From an uncultured Gammaproteobacteria bacterium (lineage in GTDB: Bacteria; Pseudomonadota; Gammaproteobacteria; Pseudomonadales; Pseudomonadaceae): DNA of 41,743 nucleotides. Positions 15,862 through 23,515 of the stretch are shown here, piece by piece (the first letter of the stretch is position 1; every line of letters starts with the position of its first letter). Below the pieces are notes generated by a model. The model did not search any database. It had not been told where the DNA came from and saw nothing but the letters and a program-made list of their open reading frames with translations. Where the stretch lies: positions 1 through 41,743 of the forward strand of contig CALZAE010000012.1 of the NCBI GenBank assembly GCA_945612235.1, in the 5' to 3' direction. A program made the position numbers and the translations under genes.

Positions 15862-17019
15862 TTAACTGGGCTTAGGTAATTGATAAAACACCCGCACCTG
15901 ACCCACATAATCCAAGGTTTGGGCTTTTTGCTGCAAACGCACACAAAGATTGCTGGCATCTTCAGCTGCCACATCCAGCGAGCGCACTAAATCCACGTGC
16001 ACTTGACCACTGAGATAATGCAGCGTGACTTGTCCACATTCAGCCGCATCCACTTCGCCTTGCCATACACGACGCAAATCTGTCAGCACTTCGCGACGTA
16101 ACGGCAAGCCTTCACAGAGCAAAGACAAGGAATCATCTTCAGGATCAATATGCACCAGCGCATTGCTGATATCTTTATCCGACTCAATCAACTTTAAGCG
16201 CACATACTCAGCAATTTTATGCCCTTCAGAGACACTTAAGCGCTCATCGACTTCAATATGCACATCAATCAAATAACTGCCACCCATGCGACGGCTGCGC
16301 AACATATGTACGCCACGCACCCCTTCAACACCTTCAATAATACGCTCAATCGAAGCTGCTGCTTTGGGCTCCATACCGGTATCCACGAGCTCTCGAATCG
16401 AAATCCAAGCTTGATCCCAGCCAATTTTACCGATCATAAAGGCCACACCTAAGGCAGCAAAGGCATCCAAGTACGGCACGCCTAACAAACTACCCGCCAC
16501 TCCAATCAAGACCACAATAGACGAAATTGCATCCGAGCGGTGATGCCAAGCGTTAGCGGTGAGCAAACCAGACTTAAGCTCGCGCGCTGCACGCATGGTG
16601 TATTGATATAAACCCTCATTGGCGAAAATTGAAATGGCAGCAATGAGTAGCACTATAGGTGTGGGCTGCAATAAGGTTTCAGGGTTGAGCAAGCGCTGTG
16701 CTGAATCAACGACGATACCAATCGCGGTGATAATTAACACCACACCCAAGCCGACAGTGAAGGCTGTTTCAATCCTTGCATGCCCATAGGGGTGTTCTTT
16801 ATCGGCTGGCTGATTACTGTATTTGGCCGCAAACCACACCATTAAATCTGTGCTTAAATCGGCTAACGAGTGAATACCATCAGCGATTAACGCATGCGAC
16901 TGACCAATAATTCCAAAAACAACTTTTGCTACAGTCAATACCAAATTAACGACCGCGCCCACTATACTAGTGTTGCGCATCGCCTTATCACGCGCCTGTG
17001 CACGCTGCTGAGCATTCAT
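15862..17019 (-). CDS. Cation diffusion facilitator (CDF) family metal exporter
   Basis: A 385-residue CDF transporter with six membrane helices followed by a long cytoplasmic domain. The first signature is LIADGIHSLADLSTDLMVW, with His50 and Asp54 in metal-site positions. The second, NAWHHRSDAISS, supplies His159 and Asp163. An HxxxD/HxxxD quartet is the pattern of zinc-type CDF proteins, whereas FieF has Asp-Asp/His-Asp; a zinc or mixed substrate is therefore inferred. Another conserved block is KEHPYGHARIET. The C-terminal domain (about 210-300) has the CDF dimer fold (VHMLRSRRMGGSYLIDVHIEVD), and residues 305-380 form an extra domain beyond the usual length of about 300. Confidence 0.9.
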   Translation of the reverse strand: MNAQQRAQARDKAMRNTSIVGAVVNLVLTVAKVVFGIIGQSHALIADGIHSLADLSTDLMVWFAAKYSNQPADKEHPYGHARIETAFTVGLGVVLIITAIGIVVDSAQRLLNPETLLQPTPIVLLIAAISIFANEGLYQYTMRAARELKSGLLTANAWHHRSDAISSIVVLIGVAGSLLGVPYLDAFAALGVAFMIGKIGWDQAWISIRELVDTGMEPKAAASIERIIEGVEGVRGVHMLRSRRMGGSYLIDVHIEVDERLSVSEGHKIAEYVRLKLIESDKDISNALVHIDPEDDSLSLLCEGLPLRREVLTDLRRVWQGEVDAAECGQVTLHYLSGQVHVDLVRSLDVAAEDASNLCVRLQQKAQTLDYVGQVRVFYQLPKPS

Positions 17020-17144
17020 TATTATTTTCCCTTAAATATCAAAAACTTAGAGCCGATACCTTGTGTGACTTATCAGCAAAATTACCATTATAATTAAGCG
17101 ATTCAGGTCTTCATAAACACCCTGTACAACAGCATACAGTCTAG

Positions 17145-17167
17145 GCCGTTTCTTGCGCAGAAACGGC
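17145..17167. terminator. Perfect 9-bp hairpin, terminator-like
   Basis: GCCGTTTCT and AGAAACGGC flank a 5-base loop TGCGC; the stem extends by a G-T and an A-T pair. On the plus strand it is followed by TTTATT, a weak T-run; on the minus strand there is none. No plus-strand gene lies upstream within the gap, and the stop codon of the small minus-strand open frame ends 2 bp away, so it more likely belongs to that frame or to a read-through barrier between divergent genes. Confidence 0.45.
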
Positions 17168-17168
17168 T

Positions 17169-17291
17169 TTATTGATCTGCAAGCTCCATATGACAAGCCA
17201 ATACAGCGCCATTACGCATTGTAATGCTAATGTATTCCATCTCAGGATGCACATAAACATACTCGCCAGCCCTTGCTAAGCGGCCATTCAA
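17169..17291 (-). CDS. Possible small protein or start-less gene remnant
   Basis: On the minus strand a frame is open from 17339 to a TAA at 17169-17171. The only plausible start is a TTG at 17291 with no ribosome site, giving 40 residues; the frame contains no ATG earlier than the internal Met codons. The residues look protein-like rather than random: NGRLARAGEYVYVHPEMEY, then ISITMRNGAVLACHMELADQ. The frame ends right at a hairpin. It could be a real small gene using a rare start, or the 3' remnant of a decayed gene. I do not recognise the family. Confidence 0.3.
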   Translation of the reverse strand: MNGRLARAGEYVYVHPEMEYISITMRNGAVLACHMELADQ

Positions 17292-17373
17292 CTGCCGACG
17301 CAGTCTCTGAGAATCTGGCCTCGCCTGACAGCATTTATGCTATATTGCGCGCATCTTGATATAGGTCATTTTC

Positions 17374-19662
17374 ATGCACGCAGTTAAAGCTTTATACGAT
17401 TACCCCAAGTACTGGGCAGAATGTTTTGGTCCAGCACCTTTTTTACCCACCTCACGCGAAGAAATGGATCAGCTGGGCTGGGATTCTTGTGATGTGATTA
17501 TTGTCACCGGCGATGCGTATGTCGATCACCCATCATTCGGTATGGCAGTAATTGGCCGCGTACTCGAAGCACAAGGTTTTCGTGTGGGCATTATCAGCCA
17601 ACCCGACTGGCGCAATAAAGATGACTTTATGCAGCTGGGTGAGCCGAACTTATTCTTCGGTGTCGCCGCCGGCAATATGGACTCGATGATCAACCGCTAC
17701 ACCGCCGATCGCAAAATGCGCTCTGATGATGCCTATACTGCGGGTGGCCAAGCCGGTAAGCGTCCTGATCGCGCCAGCCTGGTTTACAGCCAGCGCTGTA
17801 AAGAAGCTTACAGCCATATCCCGATTGTCTTGGGTGGCATCGAAGCCTCGTTGCGCCGTATTGCCCATTATGACTACTGGCAGGACAACGTCCGTCGCTC
17901 CATTCTGATGGATGCCACCGCTGATATTTTACTTTACGGTAACGCTGAACGTGCCATTGTCGAAGTAGCCCAGCGTTTATCTTGGGGCGAGTCAATTACT
18001 GATATCGATGATATCCGTGGCACCGCTTTTATTCGTCGTAATACGCCAACGGATTGGTTTGAACTGGACTCCACACGCATTGACCGCCCCGGCCGCGTGG
18101 ATCGTATTATCAACCCCTATGTGAATACCCAAGACACCGATGAGTGTGCCGTTGAGCAACAAGCGAAGCACACAGCCGAGCAAAATGATGTACAAGTGGT
18201 GCAACTGATTGATCACCCGCGCCTGACCCGTGAGCGCACAGTGATTCGTATTCCATCGTTCGAGAAAGTACGCAACGATCCTGTTTTGTATGCGCATGCT
18301 AACCGTGTTTTACACTTAGAAACCAACCCCGGTAACGCACGTGCCATTGTACAACGTCACGGCGAGCAAGATATCTGGCTCAATCCACCACCCATTCCTT
18401 TGGAAACCGAGGAAATGGACTATGTGTTTGGTCTGCCCTATGCACGCGTGCCACATCCTAAATACGGCAAGGCTAAAATTCCTGCTTACGAAACCATTCG
18501 TTTCTCGGTCAACATCATGCGCGGCTGCTTTGGTGGTTGTACTTTCTGTTCAATTACCGAACACGAAGGCCGTATTATCCAGAACCGCTCACATGAGTCG
18601 ATTCTGCAAGAAATTGAAGATATGCGCGACAAGGTCCCTGGCTTTACTGGTGTGGTTTCAGATTTGGGTGGCCCAACAGCCAACATGTACCGTTTGGCTT
18701 GTAAGACCAAGGAAATTGAAACCGCCTGCCGTAAGCCCTCTTGCGTGTTTCCAGGGATTTGCCCGAACCTGAATACTGACCATAGTTCCTTGATTGAACT
18801 GTACCGCAAGGCGCGTGATTTGCCGGGTGTGAAAAAGGTGCTGATTGCTTCGGGTCTGCGTTATGACTTGGCGGTAGAGTCACCTGAGTACGTGCGCGAA
18901 CTGGTTACTCACCACGTTGGCGGCTACTTGAAGATTGCCCCAGAGCACACCGAAGAAGGCCCGCTGGATCATATGATGAAGCCCGGCATCGGTAGTTACG
19001 AGCGTTTCCGCAAGATGTTTGAGCGCTTCTCTAAAGAGGCGGGTAAAGAGCAGTATTTGATTCCTTACTTTATTGCTGCGCACCCCGGCACCACCGACAA
19101 AGACATGCTCAACCTCGCGCTATGGCTGAAAAGCAATAACTTCCGCGCCGACCAAGTGCAGGCCTTTTACCCGTCGCCGATGGCCACCGCAACGGCGATG
19201 TACCATTCAGGCAAAAACCCGCTGCGTAAAATTACGTACAAAAGCCCCGCCATGGAAATTGTGAAAAGCGAAGAGCAGCGCCGTTTACATAAAGCCTTTT
19301 TGCGTTATCACGACCCTAAATCATGGCCACAAATTCGTGAAGCACTGATTCGTATGGGCCGCACTGATCTAATTGGTGACAGCAAGCAACATCTGATTCC
19401 TGCTCATCAGCCGCAAACCGATGGCTATCAGAGCGCGCGCCGTAAAAACTCGACACCAGCCAAAGGCGAGAAAGCGGCGCGTCCACTGCTAACCCAGCAC
19501 ACCGGCTTACCTCCACGCGCCACAGGTAGCGCAGAGGATAAACCGCAGTGGCACAAGCGTGAACAAGCTAAAGCCGCTGCTGAAGCTAAGCTGCGTGCAG
19601 AGCGCCGTAAAAAACCTGAAGGTAAAGGCGGTAAAAACAAACCTTCGGCTAAACCGCGCTAA
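17374..19662 (+). CDS. YgiQ-family radical SAM protein
   Basis: A 762-residue protein of the YgiQ family (UPF0313), a large radical-SAM protein of unsettled function. An N-terminal B12-binding-like region ([39 protein letters not shown]) precedes the radical SAM core with the [4Fe-4S] motif C385-x3-C389-x2-C392 ([18 protein letters not shown]). Further blocks are [38 protein letters not shown] and [21 protein letters not shown]. The last 80 residues are Lys/Ala-rich and disordered, ending in a basic tail, a common feature of these proteins in Pseudomonas. The ribosome site is weak (AGGT, 11 bases ahead). It is monocistronic and ends shortly before a strong hairpin shared with the converging monooxygenase gene. 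Confidence 0.92.
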   Translation: MHAVKALYDYPKYWAECFGPAPFLPTSREEMDQLGWDSCDVIIVTGDAYVDHPSFGMAVIGRVLEAQGFRVGIISQPDWRNKDDFMQLGEPNLFFGVAAGNMDSMINRYTADRKMRSDDAYTAGGQAGKRPDRASLVYSQRCKEAYSHIPIVLGGIEASLRRIAHYDYWQDNVRRSILMDATADILLYGNAERAIVEVAQRLSWGESITDIDDIRGTAFIRRNTPTDWFELDSTRIDRPGRVDRIINPYVNTQDTDECAVEQQAKHTAEQNDVQVVQLIDHPRLTRERTVIRIPSFEKVRNDPVLYAHANRVLHLETNPGNARAIVQRHGEQDIWLNPPPIPLETEEMDYVFGLPYARVPHPKYGKAKIPAYETIRFSVNIMRGCFGGCTFCSITEHEGRIIQNRSHESILQEIEDMRDKVPGFTGVVSDLGGPTANMYRLACKTKEIETACRKPSCVFPGICPNLNTDHSSLIELYRKARDLPGVKKVLIASGLRYDLAVESPEYVRELVTHHVGGYLKIAPEHTEEGPLDHMMKPGIGSYERFRKMFERFSKEAGKEQYLIPYFIAAHPGTTDKDMLNLALWLKSNNFRADQVQAFYPSPMATATAMYHSGKNPLRKITYKSPAMEIVKSEEQRRLHKAFLRYHDPKSWPQIREALIRMGRTDLIGDSKQHLIPAHQPQTDGYQSARRKNSTPAKGEKAARPLLTQHTGLPPRATGSAEDKPQWHKREQAKAAAEAKLRAERRKKPEGKGGKNKPSAKPR

Positions 19663-19688
19663 TTGATCTAAATATGTGCTGAGCTAAT

Positions 19689-19724
19689 CTTGCTGGGTTA
19701 CAGGTTCGCCTGCAACCCAGCAAG
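19689..19724. terminator. Bidirectional terminator-like hairpin with TTCG loop
   Basis: CTTGCTGGGTT at 19689-19699 pairs with AACCCAGCAAG at 19714-19724. Between them, after one A-C mismatch, CAGG-TTCG-CCTG closes the stem with a four-base UUCG loop on the plus strand, 15 paired bases in all. It lies between converging genes and includes the last codons and stop of the minus-strand gene (stop at 19698-19700). No clear T-run follows on either side, but the stem is exceptionally stable. Confidence 0.6.
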
Positions 19725-20705
19725 GATATCAAATGAGCGTAAACGATCCGCATGCTCATAGACATCACAGGTAAAAATCAGCTCATCTGCTTGCGTATGC
19801 TGCAATAGCACCTGCAACTTCTGTTCAATGGTGGCAGCACTGCCAATCATCGCCATACTTAAAAACTCTTTCACCGTATATTCTTCTTGTGGCGTCCATA
19901 AATCATGCATCACCTCGACCGGTGGACGCATTAACATATTCTGCCCACGGATTAAGGCTAAGATGCGCTGATAGGTGGTAGTCGCTAAAAACTCAGCACG
20001 CGCATCCGTCTCAGCCGCCACTAATGGCACGCCCAACATCACATAAGGCTTATCAAGTACCGCTGAAGGTTTAAAGTGACGGCGATACAGTTCAATCGCT
20101 TGCATCATCATGCGCGGGGCAAAGTGCGAGGCAAAGGCATAAGGCAAGCCTTGTTCTGCGGCCAGTTGCGCACTAAATAAACTCGAGCCTAACAACCAAA
20201 TCGGCACATGGCTATCCACGCCGGGCATGGCAATGACTTTCTGCCCCGCTTGACGCGGCCCTAAGAACGCCTGCAACTCAGCGACTTCGGCTGGAAAATC
20301 ATCCGCACTACCACTACGATCGCGACGCAGCGCGCGTGCGGTAATGGGGTCAGTTCCGGGGGCACGGCCGAGCCCGAGATCTATACGCCCCGGATATAAA
20401 GCTTCCAAGGTACCAAACTGCTCAGCAATCACTAAGGGCGCATGGTTAGGTAGCATCACGCCACCGGAGCCAACCCGAATACGCTGTGTACCTGCCGCTA
20501 GATAGCCAATTAACACTGAGGTTGCTGAACTGACAATGGCATCCATATTATGATGTTCAGCCACCCAAAAACGGGTAAACCCTAAGCTTTCAACATGTTG
20601 CGCCAAAGCCAAGGAGCGCTGTAAAGCAGGCGCTGCACCCTGATCAACATCTTTACGTGAGGCTAAATCTAACACCGAAAAAGCCACGTTATGTTGAGAA
20701 CTCAT
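19698..20705 (-). CDS. LLM-class flavin-dependent monooxygenase (luciferase-like, YhbW-type)
   Basis: A 335-residue bacterial-luciferase-family TIM-barrel protein, the same length I recall for E. coli YhbW. Family features: FSVLDLA near the start, [15 protein letters not shown] (about 43-57), [45 protein letters not shown] (the long FMN-binding stretch, about 90-135), and [27 protein letters not shown]. The start is the ATG at 20705, preceded by AGAGGA at 8 bases; an open frame extends 17 codons further upstream but lacks a ribosome site. It probably uses FMNH2 from a separate reductase; the substrate is unknown. Its 3' end is embedded in the shared hairpin with the ygiQ-like gene. It is divergent from the MATE gene, with a 114-bp gap. 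Confidence 0.88.
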   Translation of the reverse strand: MSSQHNVAFSVLDLASRKDVDQGAAPALQRSLALAQHVESLGFTRFWVAEHHNMDAIVSSATSVLIGYLAAGTQRIRVGSGGVMLPNHAPLVIAEQFGTLEALYPGRIDLGLGRAPGTDPITARALRRDRSGSADDFPAEVAELQAFLGPRQAGQKVIAMPGVDSHVPIWLLGSSLFSAQLAAEQGLPYAFASHFAPRMMMQAIELYRRHFKPSAVLDKPYVMLGVPLVAAETDARAEFLATTTYQRILALIRGQNMLMRPPVEVMHDLWTPQEEYTVKEFLSMAMIGSAATIEQKLQVLLQHTQADELIFTCDVYEHADRLRSFDILAGLQANL

Positions 20706-20819
20706 ATGATTATTCCTCTTTCTTGAATGCCTGAAATACGCAACGAGCAGAATCACACAAAGACTGCAGGAGTGCTACCATAACGCCCTCTTCGCTCAAT
20801 GTAAGTATTGCAGAGTGTT

Positions 20820-22142
20820 ATGCAGAAAAAATATTTAGCAGATCAATCTCTGGGGCGTGCCTTATTCACTATGACCTGGCCCATGCTATTTGGTGCTGTC
20901 GCACTCATGAGCTTCCAACTGGTCGATAGCGTATTTATCAGTATGTTGGGTATGCAACCGTTGGCGGCACTGGGCTTTACCCTACCCTTACAGCAATTAC
21001 TGATTGGCGTGCAAATTGGTATTGGTATTGCCTCTACCGCTTTGATTTCTCGGGCCTTAGGCGCGAATGATCCTGAACGCGCTAAACATATGGGCGGTTT
21101 GGTGGTTATCGCTGGCTGTTGCGTGTCTTTACTGCTGTGCGCTGTGATTTGGTTACTGCGCATACCTTTGCTAAGTGCTTTAGGCGCCAGTCCAGAATTA
21201 CTTCCCTTCACTGAAAGCTACTGGTTGCCTTGGCTTACCAGCGCTTGGTTGGGCGCCTTCTTATACTTTGCCAACAGCATCTCACGAGCGAACGGTGATA
21301 CGCGCTTACCCGGTTTTATGATGGTGATCACCAGTCTAATTAATATGCTACTTGATCCATTATTTATCTTTACCTTTGGCTGGGGCTTACCCGGTGCAGC
21401 CTATGCCACTGTTGTCGCCTGCATCATAGGCTCAGCTATTATGTACTCGCGTATTCTCAAGCATCAGTGGCTGGATTTTGACCCAGTAAAACTAGCTACA
21501 GGGCCAGCATTACGCGAGATTTTTAATACCAGCGCTCCCGCTATGCTCAGTCAACTGATGCCAGGTAGCGCATCGTTATTAGCCACTCGTTTAGTTGCAG
21601 GCTTTGGCGGCTCTGCTATTGCGGCTTGGACACTGGGCAGTCGTTTAGAGCTATTCTCGATTGTGATTGTGCTGTCTTTGACCATGGCCATACCACCCAT
21701 GGTGGGTCGCTTACTGGGTTCACAGCAATTAGAGCGTGTGCACACTTTAGTCATGATTGCAGTACGCTTTGTTATCGGCTTACAAATTGTCATCGGCTTA
21801 TTCTGGATGGCCAGTCGCTGGCTGATCGCACCTGCCTTAGCACCCGATGCGCAAACAGAACTATATTTAATGAGCTATATGCTCTGGGTGCCCATCAGTT
21901 ATGCAGCCTTAGGTGTGTGCATGTTGATGGTATCGGTGTGTAACGCTCTGGGCATGCCCATGCGCGCGGTACTGATCTCAACCTTACGCTTGTTTGTCTG
22001 CTACCTACCTGCGCTGTGGTTAGGCGCTCTCTTGGCTGATATGAGTGGTCTATATATAGGTGTGTTAGTGGGTAATTTGGCGGCTGGATTACTCTCATGG
22101 CAGCTGTATAGGCATGGGCTGCGTAAGCTAAAGCAACCTTAA
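20820..22142 (+). CDS. MATE-family multidrug/metabolite exporter
   Basis: About 440 residues with twelve predicted membrane segments in two six-helix halves. The first half opens with LGRALFTMTWPMLFGAVALMSFQLVDSVFISMLGMQPLAALGF, the typical MATE start, followed by QIGIGIASTALISRALGA. The second half has NTSAPAMLSQLMPGSASLLATRLVAGFG. MATE proteins export cationic drugs or metabolites using proton or sodium gradients. A TTG four codons upstream is in frame, but the ATG at 20820 is the normal start; no strong ribosome site precedes it. A canonical terminator follows at 22196. Substrate cannot be told. Confidence 0.92.
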   Translation: MQKKYLADQSLGRALFTMTWPMLFGAVALMSFQLVDSVFISMLGMQPLAALGFTLPLQQLLIGVQIGIGIASTALISRALGANDPERAKHMGGLVVIAGCCVSLLLCAVIWLLRIPLLSALGASPELLPFTESYWLPWLTSAWLGAFLYFANSISRANGDTRLPGFMMVITSLINMLLDPLFIFTFGWGLPGAAYATVVACIIGSAIMYSRILKHQWLDFDPVKLATGPALREIFNTSAPAMLSQLMPGSASLLATRLVAGFGGSAIAAWTLGSRLELFSIVIVLSLTMAIPPMVGRLLGSQQLERVHTLVMIAVRFVIGLQIVIGLFWMASRWLIAPALAPDAQTELYLMSYMLWVPISYAALGVCMLMVSVCNALGMPMRAVLISTLRLFVCYLPALWLGALLADMSGLYIGVLVGNLAAGLLSWQLYRHGLRKLKQP

Positions 22143-22195
22143 GTGTGATGCTCAAATCCTGATTTAACAGGCAATCAAAAAGCTATTTCTCATAA

Positions 22196-22235
22196 AAAAG
22201 CCCCAGTCGCTGATGATCCAACGACTGGGGCTTTT
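22196..22235. terminator. Strong bidirectional Rho-independent terminator
   Basis: AAAAGCCCCAGTCG (22196-22209) pairs perfectly with CGACTGGGGCTTTT (22222-22235) around a 12-base loop. A-runs and T-runs on the two sides make it functional in both directions. On the plus strand it ends the MATE transcript; on the minus strand it can end the cytochrome c/dehydrogenase operon. Confidence 0.88.
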
Positions 22236-22288
22236 GACTAAGCAGGGAACTATTGTCCCTATGGCTTTTGAGTGACCCACACAGCGCA

Positions 22289-22325
22289 CTCGTAAATGCT
22301 ACGAGCAGGCTTGCTAGCAAGCCGC
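22289..22325. repeat. REP-like palindromic element
   Basis: Two adjacent dyads: CTCGTA-aatgc-TACGAG (22289-22305) and GCTTGCTAGCAAGC (22309-22322). The run GAGCAGGCTTGCTAGCAAGC strongly resembles the GAGCGGGCTTGC...GC core of Pseudomonas REP elements, which sit between genes and are spread by RAYT transposases. It lies just after the stop codon of the cytochrome c gene (minus strand). Only this one copy was noticed here. Confidence 0.5.
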
Positions 22326-22333
22326 ACTGAGGA

Positions 22334-23515
22334 TTAACGCTGAGACTTCACACTTGCGGCACTCACAGCAGAGCCTTGGTTACCCCAAGAAGCACGGATA
22401 TAGTTCAGCACACCTGCAGCTTCCTGATCGTTAAACTTCCAATCATAGGCTGGCATATTATAACCAATGTGAGTTTTTGTCGTGGCTGTTTGACCACCAT
22501 GTAACAGGATATTGACTAAGCTTGCTGGGTTATCCGCGAGCACCGTCGCATTACCTACTAACGCTGGCACAACATAGTCACGGCCTTCACCATCACGACC
22601 ATGGCAGGTACTGCAATACATTTTATAATCTGTTTGCCCTTGCTCACTAGCTTGAGCCAAAGCAGTCGGTGATGCTGCTAGTGGTGTACTGGGCAGACTT
22701 TTTATATAGGTCACAATGCTATTGAGGTCATCATCACTGAAAAACTGACTGCTGTGGGTAATCACCTCAGCCATAGGACCCAGCACTGCATCTTTATGAC
22801 TGCGGCCGGTTTTTAACAGTGCCACCATCTCATCGTGACTGTAAAGATCGCCACGTATATCCCCTGCATACCAGCCTCCCAACTCAGCACCTTTTAAATA
22901 ACTGGGATCTGCTTCGTTCATCGCCAGTTCTTGCATAGCAAAGCCACGCGGCGTATGGCAGGTACCGCAGTGGGTTGCGCCTTGCACTAAGTAAGCACCG
23001 CGATTCCACTCCTCGCTTTGACTGGCATCAGGCTTGAACTGGCTATCGTCATGAAACATCCAGTTCCACACACCTAAAGGCCAACGTATGCTTAACGGCC
23101 ACATAATATCACTGGGGCGATTCGCCACCGCTTGCGGCTCGACTTCATCCATTAAATAGTGGTAAAGCGCTTCCAGGTCCGCATCATGCATTTTGGCATA
23201 CGATGTATATGGCATCGCCGGATACAGGTTATGACCGCTTTGCGTCACACCTTCACGCATGACTTTAATAAAGTCAGCCAGCGTATACTTTCCAATACCA
23301 TAAGTTTTATCAGGGCTGATATTTGTTGAGTACACATCACCTACAGGTGTTGGAAATGCCATGCCTCCCGCTAAAGGCTGCGCGCTATTGGTGGTATGAC
23401 AAGCAGTACAGTCGCCTAAAATCGCAATATATTTTCCTGCTGAAACCTCTGCACTGACTGCTGGGCTTAATACAGCCAGTAGTACTGACGTTACCGCTAA
23501 AGCTACACGGCTCAT
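22334..23515 (-). CDS. Three-haem cytochrome c, electron acceptor of the adjacent dehydrogenase
   Basis: A 393-residue exported cytochrome. The signal peptide is MSRVALAVTSVLLAVLSPAV followed by SA, with likely cleavage after residue 22. Three haem-binding motifs are visible: CTACH (36-40), CGTCH (183-187) and CSTCH (301-305), with Met ligands available in each unit. This three-domain layout is that of the cytochrome c subunit of membrane-linked alcohol, gluconate or sorbitol dehydrogenases, which pass electrons to ubiquinone or oxidases. Its ATG overlaps the stop of the upstream flavoprotein gene (ATGA), so the two are coupled and the cytochrome probably takes electrons from that enzyme in the periplasm (inference). 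Confidence 0.92.
   Translation of the reverse strand: MSRVALAVTSVLLAVLSPAVSAEVSAGKYIAILGDCTACHTTNSAQPLAGGMAFPTPVGDVYSTNISPDKTYGIGKYTLADFIKVMREGVTQSGHNLYPAMPYTSYAKMHDADLEALYHYLMDEVEPQAVANRPSDIMWPLSIRWPLGVWNWMFHDDSQFKPDASQSEEWNRGAYLVQGATHCGTCHTPRGFAMQELAMNEADPSYLKGAELGGWYAGDIRGDLYSHDEMVALLKTGRSHKDAVLGPMAEVITHSSQFFSDDDLNSIVTYIKSLPSTPLAASPTALAQASEQGQTDYKMYCSTCHGRDGEGRDYVVPALVGNATVLADNPASLVNILLHGGQTATTKTHIGYNMPAYDWKFNDQEAAGVLNYIRASWGNQGSAVSAASVKSQR

Larger units (their letters stand above)
17020..17373. other. Divergent gap between CDF and ygiQ genes, with hairpin and small open frame
   Basis: A 354-bp region between divergent genes. It holds a perfect 9-bp hairpin (17145-17167) and, on the minus strand, a protein-like open frame of 57 codons (17169-17339) lacking a standard start; both are listed separately. 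The promoter of the CDF gene should lie within about 100 bp left of the hairpin, and that of the ygiQ-like gene in 17320-17373 (AT-rich TATGCTATATTG at 17336-17347 is a possible -10 area). Nothing else was recognised. Confidence 0.5.

Noticed and set aside
17119-17139. Second LexA-like site (CTG...CAG) near 17122
   Set aside because: The spacing between CTG and CAG is 12, not 10, and symmetry is poor.
17690-18883. Several long minus-strand frames inside the ygiQ-like gene
   Set aside because: They are antisense to a strongly conserved radical SAM protein and have no ribosome sites or known motifs.
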